A DNA stretch of 64,000 nt from Pseudorhodoferax sp. Leaf265 (GTDB lineage Bacteria > Pseudomonadota > Gammaproteobacteria > Burkholderiales > Burkholderiaceae_C). Each line of letters starts with the position of its first letter. Within the stretch, counting starts at the first letter, position 1. A model generated the notes under the pieces. The model was not told the DNA's origin. It made no database searches and worked only from the letters and a program-made list of their open reading frames with translations. The stretch covers positions 201,979-265,978 of the forward strand of contig NZ_LMMT01000038.1 in assembly GCF_001422365.1 (NCBI RefSeq), given 5' to 3'. Below are positions 17,273-25,149 of the stretch, in pieces. The translations under genes were made by a program, and so were the position numbers.

Positions 17273-18391
17273 ATGGCGAAACTCACACGGCGCGGCGCCC
17301 TCGGCGGGGCCGCCTCGGCCCTGGCGGCGGCCGGTCTTGCGGCCCCCACGGTGGCTGGCGCGCAGAGCACGGTGCGCATGAAGATCCAGACGGCGGTGCC
17401 CACCTCCAGCATCTACTTCGACCTCATGAAGAAGCTGGGCGAGCGCTGCGACAAGATGTCCGGCGGCAAGATCAAGATGGAGATGCTGCCCGACGGCGCG
17501 GTGGTCAACGCCTTCGAGATGCTGGACGCGGTGGACAAGGGCGTGGTGGACGGCGGCTACTCGTGGACGCACTACTGGTCGGGCAAGAACACCGCGGCCG
17601 GCCTGTTCTCCAACCCCGCGGCCGGGGCCGGCACCGGCATGGACCAGATCTCGCACGTGGCCTGGTTGCTGCAGGGCGGCGGCATGGCGCTGTACAAGCG
17701 CTTCTACGCCGAGGTGCTCAAGCTCAACGTCGAGCCGCTCATGGTGCAGCCCATGGGGCCGGACCCGCTGGGCTGGTTCAAGGCGCCGATCAATTCGCTG
17801 GAGGACATGCGCAAGCTCAAGTACCGTGCGCCTCCGGGCCTGGTCGGCGAGATCTTCAAGGAAATGGGCATCAACGCCGTGGCCATGCCGGGCGGCGAGA
17901 TCGTTCCCGCGGCGCAGCGCGGCGTGATCGACGCGGCCGAGTGGATCGGCCCGGCCGACGACCTGGCGCTGGGCTTCCACACCGTGTTCAAGCACTACTA
18001 CCTGCAGGGCCTGCACCAGTCCACCGACGTCGGCGAGCTGCTCATCAACAAGCGGACCTGGGACAAGCTCGCGCCCGAGCACAAGGCCATCGTCGAGACC
18101 GCGGCCCTGGCCTGCATGACCGAGACCTACAGCTACAACGTGCAGCGCAACGCGCAGGCGTTGCAGAAGATCCAGGGCGAGTTCAAGGTGCAGGTGCACG
18201 ACACGCCCAAGGACATCTTCCCGGCCTTCATCAAGGCCACCAACCTGGTCTACGACCGGGAGGCTGGCAAGAACCCCTTCTTCAAGGAGGTTCTGGAGTC
18301 GCAGCGCAGCTTCGCCAAGCTGGTCGTGCCGTACTGGAACAAGATCGTCGGCCTGTACTACAACCTGGGCATCGATTCGCCCTACAAGTGA
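17273..18391 (+). CDS. TRAP transporter substrate-binding protein (DctP family)
   Basis: 372-residue periplasmic protein with a twin-arginine-like leader (LTRRGALGGAAS, cleavage near VAGAQ). The mature part has the DctP-fold features of the mannitol/chloroaromatic-type subgroup: TSSIYFDLMKKLGERC, YRAPPGLVGEIFKEMGINAV and IDAAEWIGPADDLALGFH, where conserved Arg and Trp contact an organic anion. GAGAAGGAGACAGACC gives a strong ribosome site. Followed by dctQ and dctM genes. In this context an anionic C2 sulfonate such as isethionate is the likeliest ligand. Confidence 0.9.
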   Translation: MAKLTRRGALGGAASALAAAGLAAPTVAGAQSTVRMKIQTAVPTSSIYFDLMKKLGERCDKMSGGKIKMEMLPDGAVVNAFEMLDAVDKGVVDGGYSWTHYWSGKNTAAGLFSNPAAGAGTGMDQISHVAWLLQGGGMALYKRFYAEVLKLNVEPLMVQPMGPDPLGWFKAPINSLEDMRKLKYRAPPGLVGEIFKEMGINAVAMPGGEIVPAAQRGVIDAAEWIGPADDLALGFHTVFKHYYLQGLHQSTDVGELLINKRTWDKLAPEHKAIVETAALACMTETYSYNVQRNAQALQKIQGEFKVQVHDTPKDIFPAFIKATNLVYDREAGKNPFFKEVLESQRSFAKLVVPYWNKIVGLYYNLGIDSPYK

Positions 18392-18446
18392 ACGGCGTGC
18401 CGCGGGGCCGCCGTGGCGGCGCTGCGGCATCCGGACGGAGGAACGG

Positions 18447-19004
18447 ATGCAACCCATGGAACCGGGACTGCTGCGCACCGCGCGCGCGCTCGACCGCGTG
18501 GCCATCGTCTCGGGCCACCTCGTGGCCTGGATGATCGTGCCGCTGGTGCTGTCGCTGAGCTACGAGGTCGTGGCGCGCTACGCGTTCAACGCACCCACGC
18601 AGTGGGCCTACGACATGACCTTCATGCTGTACGGCAGCTTCTTCATGCTGGGCGCGGCCTATACGTTGCAGCGCAAGGGCCATGTGCGCACCGACAGCTT
18701 CTACGCCAACTGGTCGCCGCGGCGCCAGGCCAGCGTGGACCTGGCCGGCTACCTGCTCATGTTCTTCCCCTTCGTGGGCGTGCTGCTGTTCGTGGGCTGG
18801 GGTTACTTCTGGAAGGCCTTCGTCACCAACGAGACCTTCGTGAGCAGCTCCTGGCAGCCCATCACCTGGCCGTTCAAGCTCGCGCTGCCGGTGGCCGGCG
18901 CGCTGCTGATGCTGCAAGGCGTCAGCGAATGCCTCAAGTGCCTGCACACGCTGCGCACGGGTGCCTGGCCTGAAGCGGTGGCTGCGCCGGAGGTGGCGGT
19001 ATGA
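18447..19004 (+). CDS. TRAP transporter small permease (DctQ)
   Basis: 185-residue inner-membrane protein with four hydrophobic segments, typical for DctQ; the conserved NAPTQWAYDMTFMLYGSFFMLGAAYTLQ region is present. It forms a complex with the large permease. The protein ends PEVAV with its TGA overlapping the ATG of a 38-codon mini-ORF, an unusual insertion between dctQ and dctM. Confidence 0.88.
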   Translation: MQPMEPGLLRTARALDRVAIVSGHLVAWMIVPLVLSLSYEVVARYAFNAPTQWAYDMTFMLYGSFFMLGAAYTLQRKGHVRTDSFYANWSPRRQASVDLAGYLLMFFPFVGVLLFVGWGYFWKAFVTNETFVSSSWQPITWPFKLALPVAGALLMLQGVSECLKCLHTLRTGAWPEAVAAPEVAV

Positions 19005-19117
19005 GCGCACGCGGCGAGGGGCCCCGCAGCGCGGGGATCGACGCCAGCGCGCATGCCGCCGGCCACCGACCTCACTGCCCAAAGCATGCGCACGCCGCTG
19101 CGGAGGTGGCCGTATGA
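19001..19117 (+). CDS. His-rich mini-ORF bridging dctQ and dctM
   Basis: A 38-codon ORF whose ATG overlaps the dctQ stop (ATGA at 19001) and whose stop overlaps the dctM start (ATGA at 19114). The product begins MSARGEGPRSAG and contains HRPHCPKHAHA, five His and one Cys in all, and ends AEVAV, echoing the PEVAV end of dctQ. The flanks GGAGGTGGCSGTATGAGCG are near-identical, so it looks like a sequence inserted by or followed by a short duplication that kept translational coupling. Whether the peptide has a role is unknown. Confidence 0.5.
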   Translation: MSARGEGPRSAGIDASAHAAGHRPHCPKHAHAAAEVAV

Positions 19118-20427
19118 GCGACGAAGTCCTGGGCATCGTCGCGCTGCTGGTCCTGTTCGGCGCGATCTTCATCGGCTTTCCGATCTCGTTCACGCTGGGT
19201 GCGCTGTCGCTGGCCACGGGCTACATCGCGCTCGGTCCGGTGGTGTTCGACCTGGCCATCCTGCAGACCTTCTCTGTCATGCGCGACACCGTGCTGGCCT
19301 CCATCCCGTTCTTCCTGTTCATGGGCTTCCTGCTCGAACAGTCGGGCCTCATGGAGCGGCTGTTCCGCGGCATCCAGCAGCTGCTGGCCGGCGTGCGTGG
19401 CTCGCTCTACATCGCGGTCATCGTCACGGCCACGATCTTCGCGGCCGCCACCGGCATCGTGGGCTCCTCGGTCACGTTGCTGGGCGTGATGGCCGGGCCG
19501 TCCATGATCAAGAGCGGCTACGACCCCAAGCTCAGCGCGGGCGCCATCACGGCCGGCGGCACGCTGGGCATCCTGATCCCGCCCAGCGTGATGCTGATCG
19601 TGATGGGCCCGGTGGTCGGCGTGCCGGCCACCGACCTGTTCGCCGCCGCCGTGCTGCCCGGGCTGCTGCTGTCCACGCTGTTCCTGGTCTGGTGCCTGCT
19701 GCGCTGCTGGCTCAACCCGGCGCTGGGCCCGGCCCTGCCGCCCGAGCTGCGGCCGACCGCGCTGGGTCCGGTGGTCAAGGACCTGGCGCTGGGCGTGCTG
19801 CCCGTCATCGTCGTCATCATGGCCACGCTGGGCGTGATCCTGCTGGGCATCGCCACGCCCACCGACGCGGGCGCCGTGGGCTGCGCCGCCACCTTCGTGC
19901 TGACTGTGGGCTCGGGCCGCATGCGCTGGCCGCAGATCAAGAAGTCCATGCTGCAGACGCTGGAGGTGTCCTGCATGATCCTGCTGCTGGTGGTGGCCAG
20001 CAACCTGTTCGGCGCCGTGTTCGCGCGCCTGGGCAGCCCCGAGTTCATGGCCGAGTGGCTGCTGGGACTGTCGCTGCCGCCGATGGCGATGCTGGGCCTG
20101 ATCCTGGGCCTCATCTTCGTGCTGGGCTGGCCGCTGGAATGGGTGCCCATCGTGTTGATCGTGGTGCCCGTGGTGCTGCCCATCGTGCAGGCCGCCGGCA
20201 TCGACCTGCTGTGGTTCTGCACGCTGGTGGCCGTCACGCTGCAGACGGCCTGGCTGTCGCCACCGGTGGCGCTGTCGGCCTACTTCCTCAAGGGGGTGGT
20301 GCCGCAGTGGGAGCTCAAGCACATCTACGCCGGCATGCTGCAGTTCATGGCGCTGCAGGTGCTGGCGGTGATCATCCTGATGCTGTTCCCGGCGCTGGCG
20401 ACCTGGCTGCCGCGCGTGGCGGGCTGA
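19114..20427 (+). CDS. TRAP transporter large permease (DctM)
   Basis: 437-residue polytopic membrane protein, about 12 helices, forming the ion-coupled transport channel. Family motifs include SVTLLGVMAGPSMIKSGYDPKLSAGAITAGGTLGILIPPSVML and the later ATPTDAGAVGC. The internal ATG at 19114 is chosen because it has GGAGGTGGCC just upstream and begins the first helix; upstream in-frame sequence is Arg-rich and not membrane-like. With the DctP and DctQ proteins it makes a complete TRAP system. Confidence 0.92.
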   Translation: MSDEVLGIVALLVLFGAIFIGFPISFTLGALSLATGYIALGPVVFDLAILQTFSVMRDTVLASIPFFLFMGFLLEQSGLMERLFRGIQQLLAGVRGSLYIAVIVTATIFAAATGIVGSSVTLLGVMAGPSMIKSGYDPKLSAGAITAGGTLGILIPPSVMLIVMGPVVGVPATDLFAAAVLPGLLLSTLFLVWCLLRCWLNPALGPALPPELRPTALGPVVKDLALGVLPVIVVIMATLGVILLGIATPTDAGAVGCAATFVLTVGSGRMRWPQIKKSMLQTLEVSCMILLLVVASNLFGAVFARLGSPEFMAEWLLGLSLPPMAMLGLILGLIFVLGWPLEWVPIVLIVVPVVLPIVQAAGIDLLWFCTLVAVTLQTAWLSPPVALSAYFLKGVVPQWELKHIYAGMLQFMALQVLAVIILMLFPALATWLPRVAG

Positions 20428-20436
20428 GGCGGCACT

Positions 20437-21042
20437 TCAGCGGACGCCACGGCCGGCGCCGATCAGCACCAAGTTCTCGTGGCGCGTCGCGCCCAGCACG
20501 AACCAGTCGGTGCCGACTTGCGTGTAGCCCTGGCGCGCGTAGAAGGCCAGAGCACGGTCGTTGCGCGCGTTGACCGTGAGCCACGGCGCACAGCCTGCCT
20601 CGGCGAGCGCCTGCGCCTCGATGGCCTGCAGCAGGCGTTTGCCGATGCCGCGGCCGATGAAGTGTGCCTGCACGTAGAGCGTCTGCAGCTCCACCGTGGA
20701 CGGCACGCCCGCCGGGCAGGGCGCCTTGGCGCGAGCCACGGCCATGCCGACGAGCCGGTGGCCGCGCTCTGCCGCCAGCACGCTGGCGCAGGAATCGCCG
20801 AGCAAGGCGGCGAACCTGTCCACGCCGAGTGCTGACAACACGTGGTTGGCGATCTCGTCGCCGATGCCGTCCGTGGCGTAGGTGTGCAGCCAGACCTGCG
20901 TCGCCAGGACTGCCAGGCGTGCGGCGTCGTCCGGGCCGGCGCGGCGCACGACCAGCGCCGCATCCGGTTGCGCTGGCGCGCCAGGGCGCCGAGCTTCAGC
21001 CGATGCGCCGGACGTCGCCGTTGGTCGGTGTGGCGTGCTCAT
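20437..21042 (-). CDS. GNAT-family N-acetyltransferase
   Basis: 201 residues with the GNAT core: VVRRAGPDDAARL (motif C start), VELQTLYVQAHFIGRGIGKRLLQAIE carrying the acetyl-CoA-binding R/Q-x-x-G-x-G/A loop, and AFYARQGYTQVGTDWFVLG at the end. It transfers an acyl group from acyl-CoA to an unknown amine. The first 30 residues are low-complexity and overlap the upstream DUF7661-type gene by 47 bases, so the true start could be slightly later. It converges on dctM with a 9-base gap. Confidence 0.85.
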   Translation of the reverse strand: MSTPHRPTATSGASAEARRPGAPAQPDAALVVRRAGPDDAARLAVLATQVWLHTYATDGIGDEIANHVLSALGVDRFAALLGDSCASVLAAERGHRLVGMAVARAKAPCPAGVPSTVELQTLYVQAHFIGRGIGKRLLQAIEAQALAEAGCAPWLTVNARNDRALAFYARQGYTQVGTDWFVLGATRHENLVLIGAGRGVR

Positions 21043-21214
21043 GGAACAGGTCTTCCAGATACTGCAGCAGTTCTCTTTTCGCGAGCCCGTCGGGCACCAC
21101 GAAGTCGGCCGGCACGCGCTTGCCGTCCAGGTTGGCCGAGAAGGCCCGCCAATGCCGGCCGTCGCCGACGATGTCCACCAGCCTGCCGAAGATGCTGAAG
21201 CGGATGGACAGCAT
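20996..21214 (-). CDS. DUF7661-type small protein
   Basis: 72 residues: FSIFGRLVDIVGDGRHWRAF, then VPADFVVPDGLAKRELLQYLEDLFHE. The pattern of an N-terminal beta hairpin followed by a helix ending YLEDLFHE resembles the family annotated as DUF7661, found across Burkholderiales and Pseudomonas. Function unknown. It sits between pta and the acetyltransferase gene on the same strand, 7 bases after pta ends. Confidence 0.6.
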   Translation of the reverse strand: MLSIRFSIFGRLVDIVGDGRHWRAFSANLDGKRVPADFVVPDGLAKRELLQYLEDLFHEHATPTNGDVRRIG

Positions 21215-21221
21215 CGCTGCG

Positions 21222-22157
21222 CTAACCCGCGGCCAGCACCGCCAGCGCCACCGACGCGATGCGCGCGCCGGCCGAGTCGGCCCGCGAGGTCACGACCACC
21301 GGCACGCGCGCGCCCAGCACCAGGCCCGCGCAGTCGCCGCCACCCATGTAGACGAAGCTCTTGTAGAGCATGTTGCCGGCGTTGAGGTCGGGCAGCAGCA
21401 GCAGGTCGGCATCGCCCGGCACCACGCCGGCGATCTTCTTGATGCGCGCGGCCTCGGCCGAGATCACGTTGTCGAAGCCGAACGGGCCCTCGACGATGGC
21501 GCCGGGCCAGGCGCCGGCCTGGGCCTGCGCCACCAGCGCCTGCGCGTCCAGCGTGGCCGGGATGGCGGCCGTCACGGTCTCCACCGCGGCCACGATGCCG
21601 ACCTTGGGCCGGGGATTGCCCAGCCGCTGCAGCAGCGCGACGGCATTGCCCAGGATGTCCTGTTTGGTGCGCAGGTCCGGCGCGATGTTGACCACGCAGT
21701 CGGCCATGGCCAGCAGCTTGGGGTAGTGCGGCAGGTCGAACAGGAACACATGGCTGACGCGGCGCTCGCCGCGCAGCCCGTTCTCCTTGTGCACCACGGC
21801 GGACATGAGCTCGTCGGTGTGCAGGGACCCCTTCATCAGCACGTCGACCTGGCCGTTGCGCGCGAGCCGGGTGGCCTCCAGCGCGGCGGCGGCGCCGATG
21901 TCGGCGGTGTCGACCTGGGCCATGCCCGACAGGTCCACGCCCGCGGCCGCGGCGGCCTGCGCGATGGCGGCACGCGGACCGACCAGCACCGGCTGGCCGA
22001 TGCCGCTGGCCGCGATGCGCCGGGCCGCATCGAGCGCGAGCGCGTCGCAGGGGTAGACCAGGCCGATGCGCGGCAGGCGCGCGGCGGCCCCGGCACGGGC
22101 CCGCGCGATCAGCGCGGCGAGGCGCGGATGCGCCTCCAGTTCAGGCAGGGGCTGCAC
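21222..22157 (-). CDS. pta: Phosphate acetyltransferase (Pta/PTB family)
   Basis: 311 residues of the phosphate acetyl/butyryltransferase family, single-domain type without a MaoC or DRTGG extension. Visible motifs: RIGLVYPCDALALDAA, VDVLMKGSLHTDELMSAVV, VAAVETVTAAIPATLDA and VPGDADLLLLPDLNAGNMLYKSFVYMGGG. It converts acetyl phosphate plus CoA into acetyl-CoA. It begins with GTG 17 bases after the xsc stop; xsc-pta pairs are the standard arrangement in sulfonate dissimilation because Xsc produces acetyl phosphate. Confidence 0.9.
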   Translation of the reverse strand: MQPLPELEAHPRLAALIARARAGAAARLPRIGLVYPCDALALDAARRIAASGIGQPVLVGPRAAIAQAAAAAGVDLSGMAQVDTADIGAAAALEATRLARNGQVDVLMKGSLHTDELMSAVVHKENGLRGERRVSHVFLFDLPHYPKLLAMADCVVNIAPDLRTKQDILGNAVALLQRLGNPRPKVGIVAAVETVTAAIPATLDAQALVAQAQAGAWPGAIVEGPFGFDNVISAEAARIKKIAGVVPGDADLLLLPDLNAGNMLYKSFVYMGGGDCAGLVLGARVPVVVTSRADSAGARIASVALAVLAAG

Positions 22158-22174
22158 CGTCCCGCCCCCCGGAC

Positions 22175-23992
22175 TCAGACGTAGTCCTTGTACTTGTCCA
22201 GGAAGCGCACCGGCTTGCTCAGCGCGTCGCGGCGGAACGGGTCGCCCAGCTCGCGCGTGCACATGATCTCGATCACGCAGGTCTTCTTCTCGTTCATCTG
22301 CAGGGCGATGGCCTTCTTGAGCGCGGCGCCCACCTGGGCCAGGTCGTCCACCACGATGCCCTCGGCACCCATGCTCTGCGCGATGCCCGCGAAGCTCGGG
22401 CTCTCCAGCTCGCCGGCGACGAAGCGGCGGTTGTAGAAATCCACCTGGTTCTTCTTCTCCGCGCCCCATTGCCGGTTGTGGAACACCACGGCCGTGACCG
22501 GGATGCCGTGGCGCACGGCCGTCATGATCTCGGTCATGCTCATGGCCCAGGCGCCGTCGCCCGCGTAGGCGATGGCCGGGCGGTCCGGGCAGGCCAGCTT
22601 GGCGCCGATCATGGTGGGCAGCGAGTAGCCGCAGTTGCCGAAGCTCATGGGCGCGAAGAAGCTGCGCGGCTCCTCGAAGCGCAGGTAGCTGTTCGACACG
22701 GCGTTGATGTTGCCGATGTCGGTGGACACCATCGCGCGCGGCGGCATGGCCTTTTCCAGCTCGCGCAGCACCTGGCGCGGGCTCAGGTACTGGCCGCCGT
22801 TGAAGGTCTTCTCGCCCTTGGCTTCCTCCACCATGTCCTGGCTGTACTGGTCGCGCTCCTGCGTCCAGTCGCTGAGTTCCTTCTCCCAGGCGGCCTTCTC
22901 GGCGGCGATCTTCTGTGCGCGCTCGCCCTTGGTGGCGTCGCAGGCCAGGCTCTGGCCGCCGATGCGCGCCAGCAGCGCCTTGGCCACGGCCTTGGCGTCG
23001 CCGTGGATGCCCACGTGGATCTTCTTGACCAGGCCCAGGTTGGTGTGGTCGGCCTCGACCTGGATGATTTTGGCCTCCTTGGGCCAGTAGTCCATGCCGT
23101 GCTGGGGCAGCGTGCCGAAGGGGCCCATGCGCGAGCCCAAGGCGATCACCACGTCGGCCTGGCTGATGAGCTTCATCGCCGCCTTGCTGCCCTGGTAACC
23201 GAGCGGGCCGGCCCACAGCGGGTGGCTGGCGGGGAAGCTGTCGTTGCGCAGGTAGCCGTTGCAGACCGGGGCACCCAGGCGCTCGGCGAGTGCCTTGGTC
23301 TCTTCCACCGCATCGCCCAACACCACGCCGCCGCCGGCCAGGATCACGGGGAATTTCGCGTTGGCCAGCAGTTCTGCGGCCGCTGCCATGCTCATCTCGC
23401 CGCCGGCGCCACGCTCCACGCGCATGGGCTTGGGGATCTCGCACTGGATCTCGCCGTAGAAGTAGTCGCGCGGGATGTTCAGCTGCGTCGGCGCCATCTC
23501 GCTCATGGCGCGGTCGAAGCAGCGCGCGGTGAACTCGGCCATGCGCTTGGGGTTGGTCACATGGCCCTGGTACTTGGTGAATTCCTGGAACATCGGCAGC
23601 TGGTTGGCTTCCTGGAAGCCGCCCAGGCCCATGCCCATGGTGCCGGTCTCGGGCGTGATCATGACCACCGGGCTGTGCGCCCAGTAGGCTGCGGCAATGG
23701 CCGTCACGCAGTTGCTGATGCCGGGGCCGTTCTGGCCGATCACCACCCCGTGCCGGCCGCTGGCACGCGCGTAGCCGTCGGCCATGTGGGCCGCGCCCTG
23801 CTCGTGCACCACCGGGATCAGCGTGATGCCGGCCGGCGCGAAGATGTCCATCGCGTCCATGAACGCCGAGCCCATGATGCCGAAGATGTGCCGCACGCCG
23901 TTGGCGACCATGGTTTCGACGAAGGCTTCGGAGGGCGTCATCTTCTGCACGCCGGTGGCGACGCTGCGGCCGTCGGTGGTGGTTTGGCTCAT
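22175..23992 (-). CDS. xsc: Sulfoacetaldehyde acetyltransferase
   Basis: 605-residue thiamin-diphosphate enzyme (EC 2.3.3.15) that cleaves sulfoacetaldehyde with phosphate to acetyl phosphate and sulfite. Features: PYR-domain glutamate in HEQGAAHMADGYARASG, the Xsc-specific FGIMGSAFMDAMDIFAPAGI, and the ThDP motif from GDGAWAMSMTEIMTA to VVFHNRQWGAEKKN. Xsc-type length and the PRDYFYGEI segment separate it from acetolactate synthase. A GGAG precedes the start. It is followed by pta and divergent from an IclR gene. This enzyme fixes the pathway of the whole region as C2 sulfonate dissimilation. Confidence 0.93.
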   Translation of the reverse strand: MSQTTTDGRSVATGVQKMTPSEAFVETMVANGVRHIFGIMGSAFMDAMDIFAPAGITLIPVVHEQGAAHMADGYARASGRHGVVIGQNGPGISNCVTAIAAAYWAHSPVVMITPETGTMGMGLGGFQEANQLPMFQEFTKYQGHVTNPKRMAEFTARCFDRAMSEMAPTQLNIPRDYFYGEIQCEIPKPMRVERGAGGEMSMAAAAELLANAKFPVILAGGGVVLGDAVEETKALAERLGAPVCNGYLRNDSFPASHPLWAGPLGYQGSKAAMKLISQADVVIALGSRMGPFGTLPQHGMDYWPKEAKIIQVEADHTNLGLVKKIHVGIHGDAKAVAKALLARIGGQSLACDATKGERAQKIAAEKAAWEKELSDWTQERDQYSQDMVEEAKGEKTFNGGQYLSPRQVLRELEKAMPPRAMVSTDIGNINAVSNSYLRFEEPRSFFAPMSFGNCGYSLPTMIGAKLACPDRPAIAYAGDGAWAMSMTEIMTAVRHGIPVTAVVFHNRQWGAEKKNQVDFYNRRFVAGELESPSFAGIAQSMGAEGIVVDDLAQVGAALKKAIALQMNEKKTCVIEIMCTRELGDPFRRDALSKPVRFLDKYKDYV

Positions 23993-24068
23993 GGGAGTCT
24001 CCGGTGAAAACGGGGTGGGTCGAATTGCCGGCGGATTCTAGGAAGCCCGGCTCCGAAACGTCAACAAA

Positions 24069-24104
24069 TTTCGAAAAATGAAACTTCTTGGTCCAAATAA
24101 CGGA
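24069..24104. promoter_or_regulatory. Candidate operators between xsc and iclR
   Basis: In the divergent xsc-iclR region, an AT-rich patch in otherwise GC-rich DNA holds TTTCGAAAAATGAAA (TTTC-N7-GAAA, 24069-24083) and TCCAAATAACGGA (TCC-N7-GGA, 24092-24104). The 7-base spacers match the dyads upstream of the GMC gene, consistent with IclR-type operators. Confidence 0.4.
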
Positions 24105-24106
24105 AT

Positions 24107-24943
24107 ATGAGAACATTCAACGCCATGCACATCGTTCCCCCTTTCCTGCCCGCCGGCGCCGCGGCCGAGCTCTCGGGCGACACCCCCACGATGCGTCTGT
24201 TCGCGCTGCTGGAGGTCATCGCCGCGCGCGACCAGCTGTTCACGCTGCAGGCCCTGGTGGACGAGACCGGCCTGCCCAAGCCCACGCTGCACCGCATGCT
24301 GCAGCAGCTCGAAGGCGCCGGGCTGCTGCAGCGCGAAGGCGACGGCCGCCACTACGGCACCGGCGTGCGGCTGCGCCGCCTGGCCGAGAACCTGCTGCTC
24401 AACGACACCTTCCACGGCGCGCGCCATGCCGTGCTGCGCCGGCTGGTGGAAGAGGTGGGCGAGAGCTGCAACATCACGGCCCTGGCGGGCGACGAGGTGG
24501 TCTACCTGGACCGCGTGGAGACCGCTGCGCCGCTGCGCTTCTACCTGGCGCCCGGCTCGCGCGTGCCGGCGCATTGCTCGGCCAGCGGAAAGCTGCTGCT
24601 GGCCCAGATGAGTCCGGCCCAGCGCCAGCGCCTGCTGGGCCATGCGCCGCTGATGGCCTACACGCCCAAGACCGTGACCGACCTGGCCGAGCTGGAAGCC
24701 GCACTCAAGGCCGTGCGCCGCGCCGGCCACGCGCTGGACGACGAGGAGTTCCTGCCCGGCCTGCTCTGCGTGGCCGTGCTGGTGCCGTCCGACACGGGCC
24801 GCTCCAACCTTTGCGTGGCCGTGCAGGCGCCCGTCATGCGGCTGCCGCGCGAGAAGGCCGAGAGCGTGCTGCCCGCGCTGCAGCGGGCAGCACGCGCACT
24901 GGCCGCCATTGAGCACGCCGTGCCGCGCCAGACCTCGGCATGA
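24107..24943 (+). CDS. IclR-family regulator divergent from xsc
   Basis: 278 residues: winged helix (FTLQALVDETGLPKPTLHRMLQQLE, about 45-70) and effector domain (GESCNITALAGDEVVYLDRVE; PAHCSASGKLLLAQM). It resembles the IclR protein at 14713 in both domains, so the two probably arose by duplication and may respond to related ligands. Divergent placement suggests control of xsc-pta. An alternative start six codons later (MHIVPPF) is possible. Confidence 0.88.
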   Translation: MRTFNAMHIVPPFLPAGAAAELSGDTPTMRLFALLEVIAARDQLFTLQALVDETGLPKPTLHRMLQQLEGAGLLQREGDGRHYGTGVRLRRLAENLLLNDTFHGARHAVLRRLVEEVGESCNITALAGDEVVYLDRVETAAPLRFYLAPGSRVPAHCSASGKLLLAQMSPAQRQRLLGHAPLMAYTPKTVTDLAELEAALKAVRRAGHALDDEEFLPGLLCVAVLVPSDTGRSNLCVAVQAPVMRLPREKAESVLPALQRAARALAAIEHAVPRQTSA

Positions 24944-24957
24944 GACCACCCCCGTTT

Positions 24958-25001
24958 GGACTTCTCACTGCGTGTAGAAGTCCCATCCCCCCTCCAGGGG
25001 G
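24958..25001. repeat. Intergenic inverted repeats, possible terminator after iclR
   Basis: Two stem-loops in tandem: GGACTTC-N12-GAAGTCC (24958-24983), then CCCCC-TCCA-GGGGG (24988-25001). The second type, C-run/G-run hairpins in intergenic DNA, is frequent in Comamonadaceae genomes. There is no T-tract, so termination is only possible, not shown. Confidence 0.45.
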
Positions 25002-25149
25002 CGCCGCCAGCGGCCTGGCAGAGCCAGTTCCGCGGCATCTGCTGGCGTGGCCTGCTCCGCGGCCCTTCGAACCGCTGCTTGCGAGCCGACTTCGTGCAAT
25101 GCGGGTGACGCGCCAGCGCAATGGACAACCGAACTGCAAAAGGCCACCC

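Noticed and set aside
18961-20427. Upstream extension of dctM to 18961
   Set aside because: Arg-rich, not membrane-like, and out of register with the ATGA coupling at 19114.
21222-24116. A single 964-codon minus-strand frame joining pta to an upstream extension
   Set aside because: The upstream part is an out-of-frame copy of xsc; pta starts at the GTG at 22157 after the xsc stop.
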